A stretch of 64,000 nucleotides of DNA from Kaistella sp. SH40-3 (GCF_030686865.1 NZ_JAQYUS010000004.1:248001-312000), one strand, 5' to 3'; shown: positions 25,837-34,708, counted from the stretch's first letter. Numbers and translations are program-made. Notes: generated by a model not told the origin, from the letters alone.

Positions 25837-26604
25837 ATGGAATTAAAAAACAAAACAATATTAATTACTGGCGGAACTGCTGGAATGGGATTAGAGGCTG
25901 CTAAACAGTTTTTAGAAGCAGGTTGCAAAGTAATCGTAACAGGGAGAAATCAGGATAAATTAGATGCTGCAAAGAAAAGATATCCGTCAATTACGGTTAT
26001 ACAAAGTGATTCGTCCAAATCCGAAGATGGAAAATCATTATTTGACCAAATTGAAAAACTGGGAGGCATCGATATTCTATACAATAATGCTGGAATTATG
26101 ACCTCGGCAAGTAATTATGGTATTCCCAGTGAGCAACATTTCCAAAATGCAGAAGCTGAAATCAATATCAATTATTTGGGCATTATCCGTACAAATAATT
26201 TATTTATGGAGATGTTGAAATCAAGAAAAGAAGCCGCAATAATCAATGTTTCTTCATTTTTAAGTTATGTACCTCTAAACGGTTCTCCTACTTATTGCGC
26301 TTCAAAAGCTGCGGTTCGTTTTTACACCGTTTCGTTACGTGAACATTTAAAAATGATCAACAGTAATGTAAAAGTATTCGAATTATTACCGCCTGTTGTT
26401 GCTACAGGAATGACAGAAGGATTTGAAGGTGTAAGCAAAATGTCATCAGAAGATTTAGTTAAAGGACTTATTTCTGGTTTGAGAAAAAATAAATACACCA
26501 TGAGAATGGGCATCACAAAACTGGTTTATTACCTGCACCGCTTGTCGCCATCTTTGGGCCATAAAATACTAAACCCACCAAAAAATAATAAGGGATTAAA
26601 ATAA
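25837..26604 (+). CDS. Short-chain dehydrogenase/reductase
   Basis: A 255-residue NAD(P)-dependent oxidoreductase. The cofactor motif TGGTAGMG lies near residues 11-18, NNAG near 85-88, and the catalytic Ser/Tyr/Lys set is in NVSSFLSY and YCASK. The overall pattern resembles the DltE-like group of SDRs. The substrate is unknown. The gene lies behind the pseudogene and may be read from the promoter at 25416. A 15-bp hairpin terminator follows about 150 bases after the stop. Confidence 0.88.
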   Translation: MELKNKTILITGGTAGMGLEAAKQFLEAGCKVIVTGRNQDKLDAAKKRYPSITVIQSDSSKSEDGKSLFDQIEKLGGIDILYNNAGIMTSASNYGIPSEQHFQNAEAEININYLGIIRTNNLFMEMLKSRKEAAIINVSSFLSYVPLNGSPTYCASKAAVRFYTVSLREHLKMINSNVKVFELLPPVVATGMTEGFEGVSKMSSEDLVKGLISGLRKNKYTMRMGITKLVYYLHRLSPSLGHKILNPPKNNKGLK

Positions 26605-27060
26605 TGGTGAGAAATATATTACAGATAATAAATTAATATTTTTCTTTGCCACTCTGATTTTTAATTTTCATTCTTTCAAAATTTTTAAAATGCAATTTCA
26701 GTCAGTTCAGATTCCCACTGGTTTAAATTAGATATCTTCTGACAACCTTTATGGGACAAAAACTTTTTATTAAGTTTTTGTCCCATTTTTTTTAAAAATT
26801 TATTGTTTATTAAAAAAAATAAGGTGTCTGTAGGCAGGTAAATTTTCATTAACAGGAAGTGCCCGAGGGAATGTTTTGTTGTAAGAGCAATTCAGGCTTA
26901 TTAAATTAGGGTCTTTAATTTCATCCTTTGGAGCATGAGGCAATTTACAACAAGTTATCTGCCGCATCGATTGACAAGGTTTGTGTATTTGCCACTAGAA
27001 CAATTATTGATATTACCATCCCTAAACTTAAATTTTTGACTATACTATTTTTCTTTTGCT
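26605..27060. other. 456-base gap with one terminator
   Basis: Apart from the strong hairpin at 26751-26786 I see no supported feature. The part after it is less AT-rich than usual for a gap and holds short open stretches in the plus frame with no start, possibly gene debris. Confidence 0.4.
26751..26786. terminator. Strong hairpin terminator after the SDR gene
   Basis: ATGGGACAAAAACTT and AAGTTTTTGTCCCAT form a perfect 15-bp stem with a six-base loop and are followed by a T run. Confidence 0.85.
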
Positions 27061-27897
27061 TTAAAATTCTACTTCATCAGGATTGAGTTCCGAAAATCCT
27101 TGTTCGGGAAGGATGCTGATAGCCTCCATATCTTCTTTGGAAAGGGTGAAATCAAAAACATTAAAATTTTGCTGCATTCTACTTTGTGTAATCGATTTTG
27201 CTAACGGAAGAATATCTCGCTGCAAGAGCCAACGTAAACAAACTTGTGCAGCCGATTTTTTGTATTTTTCACCAATCGATTTTAACACAGGGTTATCCAG
27301 TAAACGAGCCTGTCCGAGCGAACCCCAAGATTCAACAACCATTCCCAGAGATTGGCTGTATTTTGCCAAATCTTGTTGCTGATGCCCAGGATGTATTTCT
27401 ATCTGATTTACCATTGGTTTTACGGTGGCAAATTCAAAAAGACTTTCTAAATGATGCTTCAAAAAATTACTGACACCAATACTTTTCACTTTGCCGTCTG
27501 CATATAATTTTTCAAAAGCACGCCAGGTTTCATTGTTCAATTCTTGCCAATTGGCAAACTGTTTTGCATTCGCTGGCCAATGGATTAAATACAAATCCAA
27601 ATAATCGAGTTGCAAATCATCAAGTGTTTTTTGAAAAGCCTTCAAAGTACTTTCATAACCACGATGCTCATTCCAAAGTTTACCGGTTACAAAAAGCGCT
27701 TCTCGGTTGATACCGCTATTTTTTATCCCTTGTCCCACTTCTTTTTCGTTACCATAAATTGCCGCTGCATCAATATGTCTGTAACCTAATTCAATTGCTT
27801 CCTGAACTACTTTTGCAGTTACATTTTCTTCGGTTTTAAAGGTTCCGTATCCTAATGAAGGAATTTTTATTCCGTTATATAATGTGAATGTTTCCAT
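27061..27897 (-). CDS. Aldo/keto reductase
   Basis: A 278-residue NADPH-dependent carbonyl reductase with the full catalytic tetrad Asp43, Tyr48, Lys73 and His106 (HIDAAAIYGNE, TGKLW, LIHWPA). The phosphate-binding end LAKSITQSRMQQN is also present. It is close to the AKR5-type 2,5-diketo-gluconate and methylglyoxal reductases, but the true substrate is open. It is the last gene of a three-gene minus-strand operon (MdaB-like, ABM, AKR) under a divergent LysR regulator. The start is the ATG 11 bases after the ABM stop. Confidence 0.92.
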   Translation of the reverse strand: METFTLYNGIKIPSLGYGTFKTEENVTAKVVQEAIELGYRHIDAAAIYGNEKEVGQGIKNSGINREALFVTGKLWNEHRGYESTLKAFQKTLDDLQLDYLDLYLIHWPANAKQFANWQELNNETWRAFEKLYADGKVKSIGVSNFLKHHLESLFEFATVKPMVNQIEIHPGHQQQDLAKYSQSLGMVVESWGSLGQARLLDNPVLKSIGEKYKKSAAQVCLRWLLQRDILPLAKSITQSRMQQNFNVFDFTLSKEDMEAISILPEQGFSELNPDEVEF

Positions 27898-27908
27898 ATA
27901 TTCTAATT

Positions 27909-28196
27909 TTAAATTAATGTTGTTTTAATAATTTGCGGTAATTCCTGTAATTTTTCTTTAACAATATCCCCGAATTCTTTGATGTAAGGTTGCGCGTTAT
28001 GGTGATCTAAACCTTGTTGATTTTCCCATATTTCGTAGAAAACAAAAATATTTTTGTCGTCAATGCCTTGATGTATATCGTATTGTAAGCAGGCTGTTTC
28101 TTTTCGGGTTTGCTTAACCATATTATCCAAAATCGATTTTACTTCATTAAAATGCGCTGGCTTTATTTTGATGATGGCTGTTAGATAAATTTTCAT
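27909..28196 (-). CDS. Antibiotic biosynthesis monooxygenase-like protein
   Basis: A 95-residue ferredoxin-like fold protein of the ABM/YgiN type. The sequence KIKPAHFNEVKSILDNMVKQ, then ETACLQYDIHQ and FYEIWENQQGLDHHNA, carries the conserved Cys-Leu-x-Tyr-Asp and the W-x-x-x-x-x-x-H-H element. In E. coli the YgiN/MdaB pair acts on quinols and quinones. Here the ABM gene overlaps the MdaB-like gene by four bases (ATGA), which supports the same partnership. A second ABM gene is at 47923. Confidence 0.85.
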   Translation of the reverse strand: MKIYLTAIIKIKPAHFNEVKSILDNMVKQTRKETACLQYDIHQGIDDKNIFVFYEIWENQQGLDHHNAQPYIKEFGDIVKEKLQELPQIIKTTLI

Positions 28197-28807
28197 ATCA
28201 ATTGTTTCTCAGTTTTAAAAATTGTGCTAAGATGTTCTAGGTATTCATTTCGGTAATTCTCTACTCTTTCTAAAGTGGCGTTTTTTTCCAAATCGTGAAA
28301 GTGGAATCCCTGCATTTTTTCCATTCCGGTAAAAGCATTCATTCTGTGAAACCCAAACAAAACACCATCATCTACCGAGGTTTCATTAAAAAATTCTCCG
28401 TGTAATGTGAAAGCAGTGTCTGGAGCATTCCAGGTGGTATTGACCATATATTTTTTTCCGTGCATCAATCCGCCAGTACCATAATTGATTGCTGGATTTT
28501 TACGCGAGCGGCCATCATTTTTATAAATGCCATTATTATGTCCGGCAGAAAACACTTCATCAATATATTTTTTCAGTCGATTAGGTACTTGAAACCACCA
28601 AATAGGCGTGTTGTAAATAATTATATCTGCCCATTTAAAATTTTCAACTTCATCAATAGGAATAAATTCGCTGTCGATGTCTGTAACACGTACTTCAAAT
28701 CCGTTTTCTGTTAAAAAATCTTGTGTCCAACTTGTCACAGTTTTATTAAATGCTCCACCAGAATGACCGAATTTTTGCCCTCCATTAATTATAAATACAT
28801 TTTTCAT
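28193..28807 (-). CDS. MdaB-like NAD(P)H:quinone oxidoreductase
   Basis: A 204-residue flavodoxin-fold enzyme (Flavodoxin_2). The FMN/FAD loop is in GGQKFGHSGGAFN, the active region is NTPIWWFQVPNRLKKYIDEVF and the late loop is NYGTGGLMHGKKYM, all as in MdaB/YwrO-type quinone reductases. It should reduce quinones by two electrons and so limit redox cycling. It is first in the operon with the ABM and aldo/keto reductase genes and divergent from a LysR gene. Confidence 0.88.
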   Translation of the reverse strand: MKNVFIINGGQKFGHSGGAFNKTVTSWTQDFLTENGFEVRVTDIDSEFIPIDEVENFKWADIIIYNTPIWWFQVPNRLKKYIDEVFSAGHNNGIYKNDGRSRKNPAINYGTGGLMHGKKYMVNTTWNAPDTAFTLHGEFFNETSVDDGVLFGFHRMNAFTGMEKMQGFHFHDLEKNATLERVENYRNEYLEHLSTIFKTEKQLI

Positions 28808-28831
28808 TTTTGTTTCTTTCTAATTACAGGG

Positions 28832-28862
28832 CAAAATTAGGTCGAATAAAACCATCATACAA
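28832..28862 (-). promoter_or_regulatory. Promoter of the MdaB-ABM-AKR operon
   Basis: On the minus strand TTG (28860-28862) and TAATTTTG (28832-28839) are 20 bases apart, in the gap shared with the LysR gene. Confidence 0.5.
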
Positions 28863-28875
28863 ATAATATGTTTTA

Positions 28876-28883
28876 TACCTTTG
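28876..28883 (+). promoter_or_regulatory. -7 box of the LysR gene
   Basis: TACCTTTG matches TAnnTTTG, 23 bases before the ATG at 28907, close to the divergent operon promoter. Confidence 0.5.
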
Positions 28884-28906
28884 TATCATAAAAATAATAA
28901 TTAGTA

Positions 28907-29803
28907 ATGGTAAATCTAGAATGGTATCGCACATTTAAAGCAATATATCGATGTGGAACGCTTACGGGTGCAGCAGAATCTCTGTTTATTTCGCAACCTG
29001 GTGTGAGTTTGCATTTGAGTTCGTTGGAAAATTATGTAGGTTACAAACTTTTTGACCGAACAGGCAGAAAAATGATACCGACCGAACGGGGAAAAATTTT
29101 ATTTAATGTAGTTTCGCAAGGCTTAGAGATATTAGAAGAAGCAGAAAATAACTTTAAACGCAGTACCGAAAAACATACCCCTACCATTAGTATCGGGATG
29201 TGTTTTGAAACATTTCAAATTACTTTAGAGCAGTATATTTCTTCCTTGCCTTTTAATGTAATTATTCGCTTTGGTGATTACCATGAAATGTTGGATAACT
29301 TAGACAAAGGTATTTTGGACTTAATTGTTACGCCACAAAAAGGGAATATGCCAAATATAGAATACCAAGAGTTTTCTTCCGAAACTATTGTATTGGTAGG
29401 TGGAAAAAACACGGATGATGTCAGTTTTGACCAATTGATTAAGGCGAAAAACTATTCAGAAGCAGAAGAATGGTTGAATCAACAAAAGTGGTACGGAACG
29501 ACTGGCGATATGGAACATTTATTTCGTTTTTGGCAGTTGAATTTCGGGCATACCCCTGATTTCCGGCCTAACTATATTGTCCCGAACCTTAACTCAATTG
29601 TACGTTGTTTAAGCAGTGGCACCGGCTTGGCGGTGATACCTGATTTTCTCTGTGACAAGGCGATAGAAAATGGACAAGTAAAAATGCTTTGGGAAGGTCA
29701 CAATAAATTAGTCAATACGCTTTATTTTGCCTGTCGAAAAAAGACTTCTTATGCAGAGGAATTGGAAATGATAAAGGATTTATTTAAAAAAGAAATGGGG
29801 TGA
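28907..29803 (+). CDS. LysR-family transcriptional regulator
   Basis: A 298-residue regulator. The N-terminal winged helix-turn-helix is typical (FKAIYRCGTLTGAAESLFIS, then QPGVSLHLSSLENYVGYKLF), followed by a type 2 periplasmic-binding-like effector domain that closes with SGTGLAVIPDFLCD. The gene is divergent from the MdaB-ABM-AKR operon with a gap of about 100 bases, so it probably controls that operon in response to a quinone or electrophile. The ligand is inference from the neighbours only. Confidence 0.93.
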   Translation: MVNLEWYRTFKAIYRCGTLTGAAESLFISQPGVSLHLSSLENYVGYKLFDRTGRKMIPTERGKILFNVVSQGLEILEEAENNFKRSTEKHTPTISIGMCFETFQITLEQYISSLPFNVIIRFGDYHEMLDNLDKGILDLIVTPQKGNMPNIEYQEFSSETIVLVGGKNTDDVSFDQLIKAKNYSEAEEWLNQQKWYGTTGDMEHLFRFWQLNFGHTPDFRPNYIVPNLNSIVRCLSSGTGLAVIPDFLCDKAIENGQVKMLWEGHNKLVNTLYFACRKKTSYAEELEMIKDLFKKEMG

Positions 29804-29914
29804 TATGGTCTGTGGTTGTTCTTAAGGTGCTGAAAATATAGGTTTGATGCATAAAGTTAATGACTCCAATCCCCTGGCTTTCAATTTTGCATATTGCCAA
29901 GTTCGGGCATCTAT

Positions 29915-30355
29915 TTAATTATCTACTCTTAAAAACTCACCCTTCATATTGAACTCCAAAGAAATACCATTTTCTAGTTCAACTTTTTGATTATTATTGT
30001 CTAATTCCCAGTCAGTAATAAAGTTTTTAGGATAATTAATTTGAACATATTTTAGAATTTGATTAGGTATTACACTTTTAGGTAATTTAGAATTTCCTTC
30101 TATTTCTTTTATTTTATTTTTCGAGTCGAATTCTAATTTAATATTTTCTTTTAATATTACGTCATAAGATTTAGACATCAAATCTTTATCAATTGATGCT
30201 TGAATTATAGTATTATTAGGAAAATGTTTTTTAATATATGTTTTAATTTCTTTTGGCAGTTTGTTTTCAGTTATGATTCTGTCTTGAGCATTCACACTAA
30301 AACTAGCAAAGATTAAAATTAAACTTGCAAATAATGTTTTGATTTGTTTTTTCAT
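29915..30355 (-). CDS. Exported PepSY-like (DUF2874) protein
   Basis: A 146-residue protein with a signal peptide (MKKQIKTLFASLILIFASFSVNA) and two tandem units of the PepSY-like type: LPKEIKTYIKKHFPNNTIIQA, then YDVIL and LEFDSKNKIKEIEG, repeated as PNQILKYVQINYPKNFI, then VELENGISLEFNMKGEF. Such proteins are common in Bacteroidota and have no proven function, though an extracellular inhibitor or binding role is often suggested. It stands alone, with repeat-rich gaps on its 5' side. Confidence 0.8.
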   Translation of the reverse strand: MKKQIKTLFASLILIFASFSVNAQDRIITENKLPKEIKTYIKKHFPNNTIIQASIDKDLMSKSYDVILKENIKLEFDSKNKIKEIEGNSKLPKSVIPNQILKYVQINYPKNFITDWELDNNNQKVELENGISLEFNMKGEFLRVDN

Positions 30356-30450
30356 TTTTTCATTTTTAAAGTTATTTAAGTCTTCATTTTTTTTAGCATG
30401 AACGCTAACGATTTATGCATATGTCAAAATTACATAAAGACCACCAAATA

Positions 30451-30491
30451 ATGATGTATTTCTATGAACTTATTGATAAATTACATCATTG
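30451..30491. repeat. Small inverted repeat
   Basis: AATGATGTA and TACATCATT are complementary across a 23-base AT-rich spacer. It may be an operator or chance in AT-rich DNA. Confidence 0.3.
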
Positions 30492-30586
30492 CTAAAATAG
30501 TAAAAATCACTTAACATCAATCAAAAATAACTTTTTTATTGAATGCAAATAGTTACGTTCTTTCAAATAATAAATAAAAGAATTTT

Positions 30587-30658
30587 TAGCCCCGATTGCA
30601 ACGGCATCCTTTTGTGAGGACGAAGGACGAGCAAAAGATAAAGTGGAAAGCGGGACGG
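30587..30658. repeat. Dispersed boxed-hairpin repeat, copy A
   Basis: It begins TAGCCCCGATTGCAACGGCA and ends AGTGGAAAGCGGGACGG, boxes shared with copies B and C. Between the boxes lies a stem CTTTTG / CAAAAG with a GA-rich loop. It sits just 3' of sdaA and may act as its transcript end. Confidence 0.8.
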
Positions 30659-30709
30659 TTTTTGAAAGAAACGAAAATCTTCTTGCTCCTAAAAATCAGA
30701 AATATAATT

Positions 30710-32128
30710 CTAACATTCAGCGACATTAACCGCGATGGCGAGACCACCTTCGGAAGTTTCTTTGAAACGGTCATTCATGCTTTGAGCAGTTTCCCACATG
30801 GATTGAATAACCTCGTCTAAAGTCACACGCGCTTTGGCAGGATCGGATTCTAGAGCAATATTGGCTGCAGTAATCGCTTTCATGGCGCCCATAGAATTAC
30901 GCTCAATACACGGGATCTGAACCAAACCACCAATCGGATCGCAAGTCATGCCGAGGTGATGTTCCATAGCAATTTCGGCAGCCATTTGAACCTGACCCGG
31001 AGTGCCGCCCATGATTTCGGTGAGACCAGCCGCAGCCATGGCAGAGGAAACGCCAATCTCGGCCTGGCAACCGCCCATGGCTGCAGAAATGGTGGCGTTC
31101 TTTTTAAAGAGCGTCCCAATTTCACCCGCTACCAAAAGGAAACGAATGACATTTTCGTCACTTTTAAATTCTGTGAAAACTTGGGAATACATGAGAACCG
31201 CGGGAATTACGCCACTTGCACCATTAGTTGGCGCCGTGATAATTCGTCCGAAACTGGCATTTTCTTCGTTCACAGCCAAGGCAAAACAGGAAACCCATTT
31301 GTTGATATTGGTGAAACTTAAATCGGCATCGACCAAATATTGATACCATTCGTGGATGTTTTTATAGACTTTATCGCCCAGCAGTTTTCTATTTAAACCC
31401 GCAGCACGACGGGTAACATTAAGTCCACCCGGAAGAACACCTTCTTTGTTTACGCCTTTATAAATACATTCTTTAATCTGTTGCCAAATATATAATGCTT
31501 CTTTTTCAGTTTCTTCTCTGGTTCGCCAAGATTCTTCATTTAGAAAAACGAGATCTGAAATTTTATCCAAACCTAATTTTGCAATATTTTTATCGATATC
31601 TTTTCCATTGTGACATGGATATAATGTTCTGGTACAATGGTTTTCGTAAGAATTGGCTTCTTGGGTAGCGATAAATCCGCCACCGATGGAATAGTAATCC
31701 TGAATGAGTTCTTCGCCATTTTCAAATATGGCTTTGAAAATCATTCCGTTTGGATGAAAATCGAGTGATTTCTGTTTGTTTAAAATCAAATGATGCCCGT
31801 AAATAAATGGAATTTCTTTTTCCCCATTTAGAATTAGAGTGCTTGAAGATTTAATGGCTTGAACTTTTTCATCAATTTTAGAAGTGTCAATCAGTTTAAA
31901 ATTTTCCCCGGAAAGTCCGAGCATTCCTGCGATATCGGTTCCGTGGCCGATTCCGGTTTTTGCGAGTGAGCCGAAAAATTCCACAAAAACTTCTTTTACA
32001 TCGTGAAGCTGGTGACTGGTTTTTATTTTTCTGATAAAACTTTCCGCTGCGTTCCACGGTCCCATGGTATGAGAACTTGAAGGGCCAATTCCAACTTTTA
32101 TAATTTCAAAAACACTGATTGATTCCAT
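30710..32128 (-). CDS. sdaA: L-serine ammonia-lyase (iron-sulfur, single chain)
   Basis: Deaminates L-serine to pyruvate and ammonia with a [4Fe-4S] cluster. The beta domain begins with VFEIIKVGIGPSSSHTMGP, the family signature. The alpha part carries MTCDPIGGLVQIPCIERN and GCQAEIGVSSAMAAAG. Cysteines for the cluster are visible at PCIERN, TCDPIGG and the GGCQAE segment. At 472 residues it is the fused SdaA type. A -7 box (TATCTTTG on the minus strand) lies at 32155-32162. Confidence 0.95.
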   Translation of the reverse strand: MESISVFEIIKVGIGPSSSHTMGPWNAAESFIRKIKTSHQLHDVKEVFVEFFGSLAKTGIGHGTDIAGMLGLSGENFKLIDTSKIDEKVQAIKSSSTLILNGEKEIPFIYGHHLILNKQKSLDFHPNGMIFKAIFENGEELIQDYYSIGGGFIATQEANSYENHCTRTLYPCHNGKDIDKNIAKLGLDKISDLVFLNEESWRTREETEKEALYIWQQIKECIYKGVNKEGVLPGGLNVTRRAAGLNRKLLGDKVYKNIHEWYQYLVDADLSFTNINKWVSCFALAVNEENASFGRIITAPTNGASGVIPAVLMYSQVFTEFKSDENVIRFLLVAGEIGTLFKKNATISAAMGGCQAEIGVSSAMAAAGLTEIMGGTPGQVQMAAEIAMEHHLGMTCDPIGGLVQIPCIERNSMGAMKAITAANIALESDPAKARVTLDEVIQSMWETAQSMNDRFKETSEGGLAIAVNVAEC

Positions 32129-32154
32129 ATCTATTTCTAAAGGATTTGTCTAAA

Positions 32155-32162
32155 CAAAGATA
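32155..32162 (-). promoter_or_regulatory. -7 promoter box of sdaA
   Basis: TATCTTTG on the minus strand, 26 bases before the sdaA start codon. Confidence 0.55.
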
Positions 32163-32378
32163 ATTCTATTTTTGAGATTTGGGGAAGTGAGTTTTGAATG
32201 AAATTCGGTATTCTAATTCGGCAGTTATTAACCGCAAAGACGCAAAGAAATCTTTCCGATTCGAATGTTTTTGAAATGCTTTTTAAGGACGGAAAGGCGT
32301 TACACTTAGCAATGTATTTTTATTCATAGACTTTCAAGGGCGAACAAAGACCACTAAATTGTTCAATCTGTCTGTTTG

Positions 32379-32700
32379 CAATCTCTCGCAGATTAAGCGA
32401 ATTATGCAGATTTTTTTCAATCACGGATCTCACAGATTTACACGGATAAATGTTCTGTGAAAACATGTGGAATCTGTGCGATTATAAACTCTCGCCGATT
32501 GAGCGGATTTTTTTCCTCACGGATCTCACAGATTTGCACGGATAAATGCTCTGTGAAAATGTGTGGAATCTGTGCGATTATAGACTCTCGCAGATTGAGC
32601 GGATTTTTCTCCTCACGGATCTCACAGATTTGCACGGATAAATGCTCTGTGAAAATGTGTGGAATCTGTGCGCTTAAAATTTCTCGCAGATTGAGGGGAT
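32379..32700. repeat. 96-bp tandem repeat, about three copies plus a partial one
   Basis: The block CACGGATCTCACAGATTT recurs at 32422, 32518 and 32614, exactly 96 bases apart, and the sequence between is 90% or more alike (AAATGCTCTGTGAAAATGTG, AATCTGTGCG, CTCTCGCAGATTGAG). A shorter, worn copy begins near 32379. The unit contains several CACAGATT/AATCTGTG inverted words and can fold. It separates sdaA from the hydrolase gene. The open frames across it are by-products of a length divisible by three. Confidence 0.88.
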
Positions 32701-32707
32701 TTTATTG

Positions 32708-33349
32708 TTATTTAAAAATCTCTGCTAATATTTTGGAAACTTGTTTTGGTTTGGTCGCCGGGAAAAGATGGGTTCCATTTTCAACAATGTAATCTGGTTT
32801 CGAATATTTGACGGGGAAAACGATGTCTTTGCTACCTAAAATTTGAATAACTTTTGGATTCGCTTCGAATTTCCAGTTGGAAACTTTGTCGATTCCCCAT
32901 TTTAAATAATATTGATCGCGAACCGTAAAGTATTCCATCAGTTTTGGATTTTTCGGATCAACAATATTTCTGGCGACCGAATAGATTGCGGCAGATTTTA
33001 TATTGAACATGCTTGTAGGCAGATATTTGGTAATCTTAGAAATTTCACCAAACTTTATAAATCTTGATTTCTCTTTATCAGATTTGATGCTTCCGAGAAT
33101 TACTACTTTTTCTGCCGGTTTTATTTTATCGATTTCCTGTACGATAAGGCCACCGAATGAATAACCTAATAAAGCGAAAGGCTCTGAACCATCTACTCTA
33201 TCAGCCATTCTTGAAACGTAATGATGAAAATCTTCTTTGTTTTCCGGAATGAGCCAATTTAAAAAAACGACTTCTAAATTATGGGGGAAATCGATTTTTT
33301 CCAAGACTTTAAAATCGGCTCCAAGACCACTGATGACATACAATTTCAT
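32708..33349 (-). CDS. Small alpha/beta hydrolase
   Basis: A 213-residue cytosolic hydrolase. The nucleophile elbow is GYSFGG (near residue 80), with the acid in GSKDIVFP and the His in NGTHLF near the end, a plausible triad. No lid domain is visible, so this is a compact esterase-like member. The substrate is unknown. Its 3' end abuts the 96-bp tandem repeat, and the YceI terminator lies upstream. Confidence 0.85.
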   Translation of the reverse strand: MKLYVISGLGADFKVLEKIDFPHNLEVVFLNWLIPENKEDFHHYVSRMADRVDGSEPFALLGYSFGGLIVQEIDKIKPAEKVVILGSIKSDKEKSRFIKFGEISKITKYLPTSMFNIKSAAIYSVARNIVDPKNPKLMEYFTVRDQYYLKWGIDKVSNWKFEANPKVIQILGSKDIVFPVKYSKPDYIVENGTHLFPATKPKQVSKILAEIFK

Positions 33350-33365
33350 AAAGTAAAAATAGAAA

Positions 33366-33390
33366 AAAGAGCAGACAATGCTGCTCTTTC
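33366..33390 (-). terminator. Terminator after YceI copy 1
   Basis: On the minus strand GAAAGAGCAG and CTGCTCTTTT pair around a short loop and a T run follows. Confidence 0.75.
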
Positions 33391-33411
33391 AATACTAATA
33401 TTTTGTTAAAT

Positions 33412-33978
33412 TTACTTCGCTGTAATGTTGATCACCATATCGATTTCATCTTTTACGACAACGTCTTTGGCTGCTGAAGCATAAGCGATTCCGAATTTCT
33501 GACGGTCAAAAGAAAACTTGTCTGAAACCATATTTAAGACTCCGTTTTTCAATGAAATTTTCGCAGGGATAGAAACAGGATTTGTTTTTCCTTTTGCAGT
33601 CAAATCTCCATTAACTAAGTAAGGAAATGCTTTGTTATTGCTCTTTTTTACAGAAGTGATTTTATACGTTGCTTGCGGAAATTTATCGGTTTCAAAAAAG
33701 TCACCGTTTTTTAAATGGTTGTTTAATTTGGTTTGATACTCTCCTGTTAAATCAGTTGCATTAATGCTGTTCATATCCAAAGAGAAAGTACCACCAACGA
33801 TGTTATTTCCTTTCATAATCACATCGCCAGATTTTAAATTAACTACACCATTGTGAGATGATGCTTCTGTTTTTGCTAATTTATAACCCCACCATTCAAC
33901 GTTTGAGTTAATCACTTTTTTAGTTTGTCCAAACATCATTCCTCCGGCTAAAAGTGCAGCTAATACTAAATTTTTCAT
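33412..33978 (-). CDS. YceI-family exported lipocalin-like protein (copy 1)
   Basis: A 188-residue protein with a signal peptide (MKNLVLAALLAGGMMFGQT) and the YceI beta-barrel pattern: VEWWGYKLAKTEASSHNGVV near the start, SLDMNSINATDL in the middle, HLKNGDFFETDKFPQATYKI and FDRQKFGI near the end. YceI proteins bind polyprenyl lipids in a periplasmic barrel. It is closest in pattern to the copy directly upstream at 34055, so these two look like a local duplication. It has its own terminator. Confidence 0.9.
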   Translation of the reverse strand: MKNLVLAALLAGGMMFGQTKKVINSNVEWWGYKLAKTEASSHNGVVNLKSGDVIMKGNNIVGGTFSLDMNSINATDLTGEYQTKLNNHLKNGDFFETDKFPQATYKITSVKKSNNKAFPYLVNGDLTAKGKTNPVSIPAKISLKNGVLNMVSDKFSFDRQKFGIAYASAAKDVVVKDEIDMVINITAK

Positions 33979-34054
33979 ATTTTTTTGTTAAATTTTCAAG
34001 TGCAAACTTATTGAAAATTATATAAAGTAAGCATTGATGTAGGATAAGAAAAAC

Positions 34055-34627
34055 TTATTTAGCCTTAAGCATGACATTCATTTCAACATCATTGCTGATT
34101 AACATATCTTCGAATATATTATATTTCAGTCCGAAATGTTTTCTGTTAAAAGTAAATTGCGCAGAAGTTAAAGTATAAACAGCATTGCTTTGAGAAATTT
34201 TCACCGGGAAAGCAAGTGGTTTAGAAACTCCCTTGATGGATAATGTTCCGGCAATTTGATAATTATAATTGGAATTATTTATCTTTTTTACCGATTTAAT
34301 TTGAAAAGAAGCAACCGGAAATTGATTGGTATCAAAAAAGTCATCACTCTTTAAATGATTCTCGAGCATCTTTTTCATTTTGGGATCGCTGTTCATATCT
34401 TCAGCATCAATGGATTTCAAATCCATTACAAAATTACCGCCGATAAGTTCTGATCCATTAAAAACAAGATTCCCAGATTTTAATTTCACCGTTCCGAAAT
34501 GAGAAAGAGATTCTGCTCTCAGTGTTTTATAAGCCTTCCAGCGAATCTCGGATGAAATGACTTCTTTGGATTGAGAAAATAACGCAATTGAGAATAAACC
34601 CAATAGTATAAGAACTAACTTTTTCAT
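34055..34627 (-). CDS. YceI-family exported lipocalin-like protein (copy 2)
   Basis: A 190-residue YceI barrel with signal peptide (MKKLVLILLGLFSIALFSQ). It keeps IRWKAYKTLRAESLSHFGTV, MDLKSIDAEDM, HLKSDDFFDTNQFPVASFQI and FTFNRKHFGLKYN in the same places as copy 1, which lies 77 bases downstream. Both probably sit in the periplasm. A terminator separates it from the glucokinase gene upstream. Confidence 0.9.
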   Translation of the reverse strand: MKKLVLILLGLFSIALFSQSKEVISSEIRWKAYKTLRAESLSHFGTVKLKSGNLVFNGSELIGGNFVMDLKSIDAEDMNSDPKMKKMLENHLKSDDFFDTNQFPVASFQIKSVKKINNSNYNYQIAGTLSIKGVSKPLAFPVKISQSNAVYTLTSAQFTFNRKHFGLKYNIFEDMLISNDVEMNVMLKAK

Positions 34628-34667
34628 TACAATATATTTGATGAAACTATAACACTATTAAAAGTAA

Positions 34668-34692
34668 AAAACTTCGCCAAGAAGCGAAGTTT
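34668..34692 (-). terminator. Terminator after the glucokinase gene
   Basis: AAACTTCGC and GCGAAGTTT pair around a six-base loop and, read leftward, are followed by a T run. Confidence 0.75.
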
Positions 34693-34708
34693 AGATATGC
34701 TAATGTAA

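Noticed and set aside
26930..27060. Possible relic of a peroxiredoxin-like gene (EHEAIYNKLSAASIDKVCVF)
   Set aside because: Only a short stretch looks suggestive. No active-site motif is visible and I cannot support it without a search.
30596..30820. 74-codon frame starting in repeat copy A
   Set aside because: It begins in the repeat and runs antisense into sdaA.
32457..32792. Open frames on both strands across the 96-bp repeat, and a possible CRISPR array
   Set aside because: The frames arise from repeat periodicity. For CRISPR the copies have no unique spacers and nearly the whole unit repeats, and no cas gene is near.
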